A stretch of DNA of 64,000 nt from assembly GCF_000212735.1 (NCBI RefSeq), contig NC_015510.1, forward strand, positions 62,001-126,000, in the 5' to 3' direction. A program made the position numbers and the translations under genes. Positions within the stretch are counted from its first letter, which is position 1, and each line of letters opens with the position of its first letter. The notes beneath the pieces are model-generated. The model worked only from the letters and a program-made list of their open reading frames with translations. It was not told the origin of the DNA and made no database searches. Below, one piece after another: positions 44,901 through 52,271 of the stretch. The DNA is from Haliscomenobacter hydrossis DSM 1100. GTDB taxonomy: Bacteria; Bacteroidota; Bacteroidia; Chitinophagales; Saprospiraceae.

Positions 44901-45738
44901 CCTCCACTTTGCCTTTGGGGATTTGCCAATCAGCAGTACGTGCCCGGGCCGGGCCGATGCCCAATTGCCCATCTACCCGCCAGGTCTGGGGGAAACCTTT
45001 GTTTTCGGGGTGGTCCAAAATGGCGATGTGTCCCCAATCATTGCGCCCTTCTATCTGCATGCCTACATCGACCCAGCCAGCGCGTTGGCCTTCGGCTTTT
45101 TCGTTGCGTTGACGGGCGGCATTGATCACCTCACCTTGGATGCCCGCTTTCCAGGGCATGCGCACAAACAGACCACCGTAATCATACTTGCCAATCGTGA
45201 CATCGGTTTGGGCCTCACCCGCCCATTCCAAATCCAGGAGGTATTTGCCGTCTTGCTCCCGCATGGTCCAGGTTTGGGTTTCAGTCAGCACGGTATTGCC
45301 CTTTTCATCCAAGAGATCGTAAACGGTTTCCCATTTTACCTCCGGCCCTTTGGCTTTGATGACGGTAGCCGAAACCCTCCGCCAATAATCCCCCTCCGGG
45401 TGATGAAAATAATCCCGCCCATTGACCCGGGTGAAACCCCAATAAATGCCAGTTTGGTGTTTGTGGTGGCCGGGGCTGTATTCCGTCAGCACGCCATTGC
45501 CATCCGGGGCGATGATGGGATGTAAAAAAGGCCGAAAATCCGCTTTGGCATTTTGGGTCAGCACGGGCGTTTTTCCTTTGGCGGTAAAAACCGCAATGGT
45601 GCCGAGTGCTTCGTCTTGGACCAGGCGAAATTCGGTAGCATTGGCTGGGGTGCCTTTTGGCTTAAGCGCTTTGGGGGCTAGGGTAAACCAGGCACAAGCG
45701 AGCAGGGCTAGGGAAAAAGCGTACAATTTGGATGTCAT
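41908..45738 (-). CDS. DUF6807 (PmoA-like) - PVC-type dehydrogenase - HEAT - cytochrome c fusion
   Basis: A 1276-residue secreted protein. ATG 45738 starts the signal peptide (MTSKLYAFSLALLACAWFTL). The N-terminal about 300 residues (GNGVLTEYSPGHHKHQTGIY, WGFTRVNGRDYFHH) are DUF6807/PmoA-like. Then comes a membrane-bound dehydrogenase beta-propeller of the Planctomycetes type (WASEPMMTQPMAFCWDDRGR, LWVAENRDYESRG, HWGPDGWLYGCQG) and HEAT-like repeats (DPHIRAWAIQLLCED). The C-terminal haem module has CGSCH at 1149-1153 and MPTSLMPVG. Such proteins are linked to oxidative breakdown of sugars in PVC and Bacteroidota bacteria. Sugar oxidation with electron transfer to the haem is inferred. Confidence 0.88.
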   Translation of the reverse strand: MTSKLYAFSLALLACAWFTLAPKALKPKGTPANATEFRLVQDEALGTIAVFTAKGKTPVLTQNAKADFRPFLHPIIAPDGNGVLTEYSPGHHKHQTGIYWGFTRVNGRDYFHHPEGDYWRRVSATVIKAKGPEVKWETVYDLLDEKGNTVLTETQTWTMREQDGKYLLDLEWAGEAQTDVTIGKYDYGGLFVRMPWKAGIQGEVINAARQRNEKAEGQRAGWVDVGMQIEGRNDWGHIAILDHPENKGFPQTWRVDGQLGIGPARARTADWQIPKGKVEVIKYQLVLYTGTLDDVKMNSIWSAYSGQDMMYSLWGIAQAEGRDAKFLSPEEAVKAMTLKEGFKVNTWASEPMMTQPMAFCWDDRGRLWVAENRDYESRGYGFSKAGNSRILILEDTDHDGVADSKKVFLEGIAFPAAIAVGFDGLFLGAPPNLLFVPDRNHDDVADMDNIEVRLTGWGIRDRHETLNSLHWGPDGWLYGCQGFATPSKVRKPTGKGRIYKHNDPFPEDILNAEGVDINGGVWRYHPVKDKFEVVAHGFSNPWGIDYDAKGQLFISACVIPHMWHIIPGGVYHRQGGQHFNPYLYSDIRTIAEHSHRSAHGGARVYQSDAFPTEHQGRIFMANIHEHAVLSDILENKGSGFVAKHGDDLLLANNAQWVGFSMEVGPDGGLYVLDWHDADICGKEVLNGETGRVFRIMPTTSLAQNWEGRYADLTKLSDVQLVELQKSPSDWHSRRARLILQARASKTALDKTAVANLQSIFQSHPNPDYRLRGMWSLHTTGNLTAEKLLTSLSDADPHIRAWAIQLLCEDKAPSSAAVEKFVAMAKADPSPVVRLYLASAMQRLDKDSAWKIAEQLAKHGEDQEDHNLPKMIWFGLEPLVKANPERALALAGQAEIPLISRYVARRIIDANAPDVLVSALAKNPKRKINMLEGMRDGLEARYDLKAPANWAALYAKFRQAKGPVQDLATQIAQRFGDTEATQKALITLKNKNALLAQRQQALKTMAARKRTELVAEIPALLNEPALRLDVIQAIADYDVESLAKLLIAQYPNFNAAEKQQAIQSLSSRPRYGWQLTQALKTEAIPKRDVPPYAARQLLRVVGSGFIEVWGPIEQEPSLEKAYSKYQRMITEKALLSANAAKGELVFQAACGSCHKMYGKGGNIGPDLTGSNRANLDYILFNVLNPSGEIQDDYKLVVLTTRDGRTYSGNVVSENERQLTFRTVGQEAVVLDKSAIQSREVMPTSLMPVGLFDPLSETEVLDLVKYLRTTEGGKVGKK

Positions 45739-46263
45739 TTTACCAGATTTTGGCTGCGATATGATGGTGGAAAGTACCATGTACTACTATACATTTTGCT
45801 TGGAGGACATGAATTGCCACGTGCTTGGACGTCAATGAAAAACCCTGGTTTGGGCATTAGTGTCAATTGGTTCCGGTTTCAACCCCGAAGGGGTGACAGG
45901 ATTATAGCAAAATAACCGTGTTTATTTCATGAAGAGAAACCCCGAAGGGGTGGCATTATGAAATAAAACGGCGAGGGTACGGTCAAATAATGTCACCCCT
46001 TCAGGGTTCAAATACATCGTCATGTCATTTTTGCTATAATCCTGTCACCCCTTCGGGGTTGGTAGACCTCAGCACAATCCTATGCTGGATGCACCATTTC
46101 AGGTCTTCCGAGCAAAATGTCAAGTAGCGAGGGAAAATACTCATTCCACAAGTGATTTAAAAACAAACCAAAAAAAATATTTAGAATGGATTGCATCCTT
46201 GGGGCTTATTGGACATTGACCAGATTCTTGCTATCTTCACCGCAAGACCAAAAAGCTAAAACA
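45739..46263. other. 525-bp divergent intergenic region
   Basis: Lies between the minus-strand fusion dehydrogenase and the plus-strand STAND gene. It contains the nested palindrome at 45881-46060. Before the STAND gene, TTGG followed 19 nt later by TATCTTCA (46232-46239) is a possible weak promoter. No gene is seen. Confidence 0.5.
45881..46060. repeat. nested palindrome of AACCCCGAAGGGGTGACA units
   Basis: The outer arms 45881-45912 and 46029-46060 are perfect 32-bp reverse complements (AACCCCGAAGGGGTGACAGG... ). Inside lies a second, imperfect pair of the same unit (about 45939-45958 and 45990-46008). Each unit is itself palindromic (ACCCC-GAA-GGGGT). Unlike the other elements it lies between divergent genes, so is not simply a terminator. 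Confidence 0.9.
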
Positions 46264-48735
46264 ATGGCCTTGCCCCAATACCTATCGAAGATCCGCCAGC
46301 TCATCGCCGATGACGAGCTCCCTGCCGCCCTCCGGCAACTGCATTCCCTGCTCGAAAACAGCCGCAAACTCGATGAAGTCATTCAGCAAAGTGGCCGTTT
46401 CACCCACATTCTCAAGCAGATTCGCCTGGGAACAGTCCATTTCGAAGACGCAACCGTGACCAGGAATCAAATCAGTGCAGCTTTGCTGGAATTGCTCAGC
46501 GAGATTGAAAAAGAAGGAATAAAGCCGGAACTGAAGGCAGAACTTAAAAAGGCGGTTTCGATTGTAAACAGCAAAAATGTAGCCTCCGGCACTTTTTCAG
46601 CGGGCGGCGACATCAAAATTGGTGACACCACCACCCACGTCCACAATTACAGAGGTGTAGAAATCCCCCGCCTGCTCACTCCCCCACCCTTCCTGCCCGA
46701 AATTTTCCTCGGCAGAACGGACGATCTCCTCCGCATCCACGAGCTGCTTTTTGCCCCCAACGGCAACCTGCTCCTGCTTGTCAACGGTGAAGGGGGTGTA
46801 GGCAAAACCTCCATTGCCTCCAAATACTTCCATACCTATCAGGAAGAATACGCCCATGTAGCCTGGGTGTTTAAGGAAAACAGCATTGCCGATGCCCTTT
46901 TGTTGTTGGCCATGCCCCTGGGGGTGAGTTTTGACGAAAAATGGAATACTGCCCAACGGCTCGAAGTGCTGCTGCGCGCCATGCTCAACCTCAAAAAGCC
47001 TTGTTTGCTCATCATCGACAACGCCAATGAACTGCATGACCTCAATGCCTATCTACCCCAATTGCAGCGTTGCAGCAATTTTCACGTCTTGCTCACCACC
47101 CGCATCAGCGAACAGGGCCATGCGGCCCGCTACAAAATTGAAGCACTGCCACAAGACCTGGCTCTACATGCCTTCAAATCCCATTACAAAGCCTTTGAGG
47201 CCAGTGAAGAAGCCCTGTTTTTTGACATTTACAGGGCAGTACAAGGCAATACCCTGGTACTCGAGCTATTGGCCAAAAACCTCAACAATTTCAACAACAA
47301 ACTGAAAAAACGCTACTTGCTGGCCGATTTAAAACAAGAGCTTGAGCAAGGCCTGTTGAAATTGAGCAAAATCAGCACAGTGGATACTCGATACCAAGCC
47401 AAAGGAACAGGCTTGCGCAATGAAAGCATCGAAGTCATCATCATGGCCATGTACGACTTGGGGGATTTGAGTGAGACAGAAAATCAATTGCTTGCTGTAT
47501 TTGCCGTATTGCCTGCTGAAAGTATTCCTTTTGAAAGGTTGGAAACACTCTTGCCCGAATTTGCTGAGATAGATACCCAACTGCTTGCGCTGGCTCAAAA
47601 AGGCTGGATTGAATACAATGCAGATACTGCCGCTTTTAAATGTAGCCCCGTGGTGCAGGAGGTGGTATGCATGAAACAGGGCGATTTGTTGGGAAACTGC
47701 CAGCCTTTAATTGATGGGTTGATTAAAGAATTGGGTCGAGACAAAATTCATGTAGACAATTACTTGCATTCTTCCATGTTTGCTCGCTATGCAGAGGCGC
47801 TAATAAATGCACTCTCGGTTGTTAACTACAATTTAGCAAGGCTTTGTGAAGCCCTTGGTAATTTTCATCGAGAAATTGGCGACTTGAACAAATCAATGGC
47901 TTTATTCCAAAAAGCTCAAGAGATCCTACTTGAATTACTTGATGCTGAGCCTGAAAATTCATCATTTAAATATGCATTGGCAATAATGGTTTGTTGGATT
48001 GGAATGACCTATCGAGATTTAGGTGACCTAAAAAAAGCATTGACTTTTTTTGAAGACTATAACACTTTGAATAAAGAACTGTACACGGTCTATCCGCAAA
48101 ATGCGGACTTCAAACACGGCTTGGCCATTTCGTATACAAAACTCGGGGAAACTCACCGGGACCTGGGCAATTTGCAACAGGCTTTGACTTTTTTTGAAGA
48201 ATACAACACTTTAGAAAAAGAACTGTACGCGGCCTATCCGCAAGATGTGTCCTTCAAAAACAACCTAGCCATTTCGTATGAAAAACTCGGGGAAACCCAC
48301 CGCGACCTGGGCAATTTGCAACAGACTTTGACTTTTTTTGAATTGGACATCGAATTGTCGAAAGAACTGTACGCGGCCTATCCTCAAAATGTGTCCTTCA
48401 AAAACGGCTTGGCCATTTCGTATGAAAAACTCGGGCAAACCCACCGCGACCTGGGCAATTTGCCACTGGCTTTGACTTTTTTTGAACATTTCAACACTTT
48501 AGAAAAAGAACTATACACGGCCTATCCTCAAAATGTGTCCTTCAAAAACGGCTTAGCTTATTCCTTCAAATTTCTTGGTCTTTTTTATCGAGATCAAAAA
48601 GAAGACCTCCAAAAAGCAAAGGAATATTTCCAGCAATGTTATACCCTCTGGCAGGAGTTGTCGGAGGTTTACCCGGCTTATGTGGAGTTCAGCAGGAATT
48701 TCGAATGGGCAAAAGAGGCGATGGGCGAAGAATGA
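46264..48735 (+). CDS. EAD11-like - STAND (NB-ARC type) NTPase - TPR protein
   Basis: An 823-residue protein. Residues 1-85 are an EAD11-like helical domain (LSKIRQLIADDELPAALRQL ... RNQISAALLELLSEIEK). Residues about 103-130 are a Gly-rich linker (SGTFSAGGDIKIGDTTT) often seen after EADs. The STAND NTPase has P-loop GEGGVGKT (175-182), Walker B LLIIDNANE (248-256) and sensor LLTTR (276-280). The winged-helix region precedes TPRs from about residue 540, four of them near-identical 48-residue units. STAND proteins oligomerise on ligand binding. With only an adaptor domain at the N-terminus, the effector is probably supplied in trans through EAD-EAD contact. ATG 46264 is chosen over 46186 because the domain starts there. 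Confidence 0.88.
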   Translation: MALPQYLSKIRQLIADDELPAALRQLHSLLENSRKLDEVIQQSGRFTHILKQIRLGTVHFEDATVTRNQISAALLELLSEIEKEGIKPELKAELKKAVSIVNSKNVASGTFSAGGDIKIGDTTTHVHNYRGVEIPRLLTPPPFLPEIFLGRTDDLLRIHELLFAPNGNLLLLVNGEGGVGKTSIASKYFHTYQEEYAHVAWVFKENSIADALLLLAMPLGVSFDEKWNTAQRLEVLLRAMLNLKKPCLLIIDNANELHDLNAYLPQLQRCSNFHVLLTTRISEQGHAARYKIEALPQDLALHAFKSHYKAFEASEEALFFDIYRAVQGNTLVLELLAKNLNNFNNKLKKRYLLADLKQELEQGLLKLSKISTVDTRYQAKGTGLRNESIEVIIMAMYDLGDLSETENQLLAVFAVLPAESIPFERLETLLPEFAEIDTQLLALAQKGWIEYNADTAAFKCSPVVQEVVCMKQGDLLGNCQPLIDGLIKELGRDKIHVDNYLHSSMFARYAEALINALSVVNYNLARLCEALGNFHREIGDLNKSMALFQKAQEILLELLDAEPENSSFKYALAIMVCWIGMTYRDLGDLKKALTFFEDYNTLNKELYTVYPQNADFKHGLAISYTKLGETHRDLGNLQQALTFFEEYNTLEKELYAAYPQDVSFKNNLAISYEKLGETHRDLGNLQQTLTFFELDIELSKELYAAYPQNVSFKNGLAISYEKLGQTHRDLGNLPLALTFFEHFNTLEKELYTAYPQNVSFKNGLAYSFKFLGLFYRDQKEDLQKAKEYFQQCYTLWQELSEVYPAYVEFSRNFEWAKEAMGEE
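48091..48570 (+). repeat. 144-bp tandem repeats encoding TPR units in the STAND gene
   Basis: Unit starts (TATCC[GT]CAA) fall exactly at 48091, 48235, 48379 and 48523, a 144-bp period or 48 residues. Long stretches are nearly identical at DNA level (for example the CACCGCGACCTGGGCAATTT block), indicating recent duplication or homogenisation. Confidence 0.9.
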
Positions 48736-49096
48736 AGTGCCCAATAAGCGATCTGCAGCTTGTTTTACCAGCTCACATTACGCAGTCTGTGTAAGGTCGA
48801 GCGTTATTCATACATAATTTTTTGACGCAGCTTCGCTGCTTGTTTTTCACCACGACGGGACGACGATACGACGATAGCTACCGCTACAACCCGACGCCAT
48901 GCGTCGTGTCCTTTGAGCGCGAAGCGCGCAAAAACGTCGTGTCGTCGTTCCGTCGTGTCGTCGTGGTGAAAAAGATTTGGCGTAGTCGAATCAAAAAAAA
49001 CCGTTGCGTTTATTCGCATACCAGGCTCTGCAATATCACGACCACGTAATGTGAGTTACCAGAACATCGCTTTAGGCACGTAATGGTGCTTTATGC
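48736..49096. other. 361-bp intergenic region with a CGTCGT-word palindrome
   Basis: Between convergent STAND and acyl-CoA dehydrogenase genes. The arms 48843-48873 (TTTTTCACCACGACGGGACG...) and 48935-48973 (…CGTCGTCGTGGTGAAAAA) are complementary over the outer 15 bp and use repeated GACGACGATACGACG words inside. The centre holds smaller hairpins (GACGCCATGCGTC; GCGCGAAGCGCGC). No gene is seen. Confidence 0.75.
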
Positions 49097-50299
49097 TCAG
49101 CCCCCCCGATACTTCTTCAAAATCTTCCGCGCCAGCGACGCCTTATGCGTCTCATCCGTCCCATCGTAAATCCGCGCCGCCCGCTCTTCGCGGTAGTACA
49201 AGGCCAGAATGGTATCATCGGTGATCCCCAATCCACCATGCACCTGAATCGCCCGATCCAGCACGTCACCCAGCACCTTGGCCGTAAAAAACTTGATCGC
49301 GGAAATCTGCTCAGCTGCCGCCCGTTGTCCCGCTTTTTCGATCAGGAGCGCGGTGCTGAGCACCATCAGTTTGGCCGCATCGATCTCTGCACGGCTTTCG
49401 GCGATCATCTGCTGTACCATCTGTTTTTCACCCAAAAAGACCCCGTCTTCAATTTCACGGGTGGCGGCATAGCGGCACATCATATCAAAAGCCCGCTCAC
49501 AAATGCCCATCCAGCGCATGCAATGGTGGATGCGCCCAGGGCCAAGGCGTACTTGGGCCAGCATGAAGCCAGTGCCTTCACCCCCCAGGAGGTTTTCGAC
49601 CGGAATCCGCACGTTTTCAAAGCGAATTTCAGAATGGCTGGGCCAACCCGATCCGGCGTGCCCCATGATGGAGAGGTTGCGGATCAGTTGTAACCCGGGG
49701 GTATCGGTGGGGACAATGATCATACTTGCCCGTTGGTAAGGCGCGGCCTCCGGATCGGTCACGGCCATCACTATTGTCAGTTCCGAGCCGTCAAAACCCG
49801 TAGTGAACCACTTGTGGCCATTGATGATGTATTCGTCGCCAACCCGCTTGGCGATGGTGCCCATGCGCACGGGGTTGCTGCCCGCGAATTCCGGTTCGGT
49901 CATGGCAAAACAGCTGCGGAATTGCCCTTCGGCCAGAGGCTGTAAAAATTGTTCTTTTTGGGCTTCGGTTCCGGCCAGGTGCAGCAGCTCCATGTTGCCA
50001 ATATCGGGGGCCTGGCAATTGAACAGGTAGTAGCCGAAGGGTGAGCCGCCGATGGCTTCGGAGATGAAGGCGTGCTCCATTAAGCTCAGTCCCATGCCGC
50101 CGTAATGGGCGTCAAAACAGGGCAGCCACCAACCTCGGGCTTTTACTTTTTCGCGCAGGGCTTCCAGGATGGGTTCGAGTTCGCCGAAAGGGAGTTTGCT
50201 CCAGGCTAGATCGTAGGGGAAGACTTCTGCGGCCATGAAGGCCTGGATGTCGGGTAGGAGTGCTTTTACTCTTGCGGATTTGATGAGTTCTGTCAGCAT
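49097..50299 (-). CDS. acyl-CoA dehydrogenase (ACAD10/11-like)
   Basis: A 400-residue FAD enzyme. It has the FAD-binding block CFAMTEPEFAGSNP, YIINGHKWFTTGFDGSELTI, IRFENVRIPVENLLGGEGTG, the C-terminal IQVHGGLGITDDTIL and RAARIYDGTDETHKASLARK. The sequence style is that of ACAD10/ACAD11 rather than short-chain dehydrogenases. A kinase-fold gene lies upstream on the same strand. In animal ACAD10/11 and Pseudomonas LvaA/LvaC the same pair (kinase plus dehydrogenase) converts 4-hydroxyacyl-CoA via a 4-phosphate intermediate. A similar role here is inference. Confidence 0.92.
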   Translation of the reverse strand: MLTELIKSARVKALLPDIQAFMAAEVFPYDLAWSKLPFGELEPILEALREKVKARGWWLPCFDAHYGGMGLSLMEHAFISEAIGGSPFGYYLFNCQAPDIGNMELLHLAGTEAQKEQFLQPLAEGQFRSCFAMTEPEFAGSNPVRMGTIAKRVGDEYIINGHKWFTTGFDGSELTIVMAVTDPEAAPYQRASMIIVPTDTPGLQLIRNLSIMGHAGSGWPSHSEIRFENVRIPVENLLGGEGTGFMLAQVRLGPGRIHHCMRWMGICERAFDMMCRYAATREIEDGVFLGEKQMVQQMIAESRAEIDAAKLMVLSTALLIEKAGQRAAAEQISAIKFFTAKVLGDVLDRAIQVHGGLGITDDTILALYYREERAARIYDGTDETHKASLARKILKKYRGG

Positions 50300-50331
50300 G
50301 GTTACAGGGCAGCTACGCTGCTGAGTTTGCT

Positions 50332-50488
50332 AAAGCGACAGGATGGGAACGCGGATGACGCGGATTGGGCGGATTACCACGGATTTTTTATTCTGCCTGC
50401 GGCGAAATTAGAATAGCAAAAAAAAACAGCTCCGCCGCAGGTGTGAGCCAAAATCCGCGTTAATCCGCGTTCCCATTATTGTCGCTTT
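50332..50488. repeat. nested palindrome of GCGGAT words
   Basis: The outer arm AAAGCGACA...GGGAACGCGGATGACGCGG (from 50332) pairs with CCGCGTTAATCCGCGTTCCC...GTCGCTTT (to 50488). The inner CCTGCGGCG and CGCCGCAGG form a further 9-bp stem. It lies between two co-directional minus-strand genes (kinase and dehydrogenase) and may attenuate expression of the second. Confidence 0.82.
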
Positions 50489-50498
50489 GGTTCACGTA

Positions 50499-51590
50499 TT
50501 AAATTTTATCTTCTTCTAACGCTTGAATTGCTTTTTTCGCCAACACCTGCACGCCCCAAATGAGCATGGCGAAGCGCTCATCCTGCGTATAACCCTTCTT
50601 GTAGCGGCTGTAAATTTGCTGCATGATCACGGCATTTTTGAACAGCCCAAACACATAAAAATAAAGGGCATTCGAGGTATCCCGGCCACTTTTTTCTGAG
50701 TAATACTCCGCCACTTCTTGACGGGTCAGGTTGCCTGGCAGCCAGGAGACGTTGAAGCTTTTTTCAAAATCACCATCACCCGCTTCACACCAATACGAAA
50801 GACTGGTGCCAAAGTCCATCATGGGGTCACCCACTGTGCTCATTTCCCAATCCAGGATAGCGCTGATTTCCAGGGATTCAGGGTGGAGGATCGCGTTGTC
50901 GTACTTAAAATCGTTGTGGATGAAGCTGGGTTTACCTTCGGCGGGAAGATTTGCGATCAGCCAGCTGGACAATTCCTCCATCTGCGGAATCTCGTCGGTT
51001 TGCGCAGCTGCGTAGCGTTGGCTCCAGCCTTCTACTTGTCGACGGATGTACCCTTCCGGTTTGCCGAGCTGGATCAAGCCAGTTTGTTCGATGTCAATTT
51101 GGTGCAGTTCCACCAAGGCATCAATCAGGGAAATGGACAACTGGCGCATTTGCTCCGCTGGAATTTGGATTTTATGGGCCATTTTTCCCCGCAGGATCAC
51201 GCCCTCGATTTTCTCCATGAGGTAAAAGGGGAAACCCAACAAACTTTCATCTTCACAGCAAAGCAAAACTTGAGGCACTTTGTTGTATCCGGCCTGATGT
51301 AGCGTGCTCAGGATCTGATACTCCCGGGCCATGTTGTGCCCCTTTTTGATGTCTTTGGCACCAAAAGGCGGCCGGCGAAGCACGTAAGTTTGGTCTGCTG
51401 TTTGCAACTGATAAGTCAGATTGGAATAGCCTCCGCCAAATTGACCTACCTTGATGATGTTGCCAAACCCAGGAATGGCTGCATGCAAATAGTCGTTGAG
51501 CTTTTCCAGGGGTAGCTCCTCTCCTACCCTTGGCTCAGTCGCGGCGTCCAGTCTGATGTTGGTCATTGAATAGCGGATTTTCGCTAACAA
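50499..51590 (-). CDS. APH-fold phosphotransferase (LvaA/ACAD10-11 kinase-like)
   Basis: A 363-residue aminoglycoside-phosphotransferase-fold kinase. The nucleotide-binding lobe has LRRPPFG and YQILSTLHQAGYNKVPQVLL. The catalytic loop is SFIHNDFKYDNAILHP (Asp of HND) and the metal motif ILDWEMSTVGDPMMDFGTSL. This architecture matches the kinase domain of ACAD10/11 rather than antibiotic kinases, and its downstream neighbour is an ACAD10/11-like dehydrogenase. It probably phosphorylates a 4-hydroxyacyl-CoA or related hydroxy acid (inference). Confidence 0.9.
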   Translation of the reverse strand: MLAKIRYSMTNIRLDAATEPRVGEELPLEKLNDYLHAAIPGFGNIIKVGQFGGGYSNLTYQLQTADQTYVLRRPPFGAKDIKKGHNMAREYQILSTLHQAGYNKVPQVLLCCEDESLLGFPFYLMEKIEGVILRGKMAHKIQIPAEQMRQLSISLIDALVELHQIDIEQTGLIQLGKPEGYIRRQVEGWSQRYAAAQTDEIPQMEELSSWLIANLPAEGKPSFIHNDFKYDNAILHPESLEISAILDWEMSTVGDPMMDFGTSLSYWCEAGDGDFEKSFNVSWLPGNLTRQEVAEYYSEKSGRDTSNALYFYVFGLFKNAVIMQQIYSRYKKGYTQDERFAMLIWGVQVLAKKAIQALEEDKI

Positions 51591-51618
51591 AATAGAAAAA
51601 TATTCGGCATTTATTTAC

Positions 51619-52173
51619 TCACCCAAATATTTCAGCTACGGATAGTTCTAAATTTATGGTTTTTGCGTGAATGGCATCCTCTAGGTGGAATAACTCCAGA
51701 TACCTATAAGCATTGTCATCCGCTTGCCAATAGACTTGAATCTCTTTTTTTCTCAAATCAATTACCCAGCATTCCGGGATGCCACTCGCCGCGTATAGTG
51801 GAAGTTTTACCTTACTGTCGTAGACTAGCGTTGTATCTGCTACTTCGATGATGAGCAAAACATCTTCACCATGTGGCAGTTCATCTTCGTAAAAATCTGC
51901 GCGGTATTTGAGTACGGCTACATCCGGTTCTGGTTCTGACAAATCATTGGCAATGATGGGATCCTGGATGCTGATGATCGCTTCATCACCAAAAATTTTA
52001 CCCAACATTTTATTCAATTTCTTTACTACCTTAGCATGTTTGCTACCAATTGGACTCATTTCTATAATTTCACCATTGATTAATTCAACACCTCGCTCTG
52101 GCAAAATACCTACTTCACCCATTTTATGGTATTCCGCTACGGTAAACAATCTTTTTTGAATTTGGGTGGCCAT
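51619..52173 (-). CDS. Uma2 family protein (PD-(D/E)XK fold)
   Basis: A 184-residue Uma2/DUF820 protein. Landmarks are RGVELINGEIIEMSPIGSKH, the acidic site EPDVAVLK, IIEVADTT with the D/E-x-K-like Glu, and KLPLYAASGIPECWVIDLR. The fold is that of restriction-like nucleases, but the family's function is not established. It is usually found in cyanobacteria and filamentous bacteria in many copies. It lies 28 bp upstream of the kinase gene on the same strand, probably by chance. Confidence 0.9.
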   Translation of the reverse strand: MATQIQKRLFTVAEYHKMGEVGILPERGVELINGEIIEMSPIGSKHAKVVKKLNKMLGKIFGDEAIISIQDPIIANDLSEPEPDVAVLKYRADFYEDELPHGEDVLLIIEVADTTLVYDSKVKLPLYAASGIPECWVIDLRKKEIQVYWQADDNAYRYLELFHLEDAIHAKTINLELSVAEIFG

Positions 52174-52271
52174 AATATAGATGCCTTATTTTGTACAAAA
52201 ATACGCTATTTTTTTCAACCTTGTGGGTTTATGTGTCCGTCCAATTTTTCTTTAATCCTTAATTCAACGCT

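Noticed and set aside
48091-48570. CRISPR-like direct repeats
   Set aside because: The period is 144 bp, the repeats are in frame and encode TPR units; no short repeat/spacer alternation.
1575-48735. A compact defence island linking the EAD, Roco and STAND genes
   Set aside because: The three genes are 17-25 kb apart with housekeeping genes between them, so a single operon or island is not supported.
50499-51590. Aminoglycoside resistance kinase
   Set aside because: The fold is shared, but the context with an ACAD10/11-type dehydrogenase and the ILDWEMSTVGDPMMD style point to acyl-CoA metabolism.
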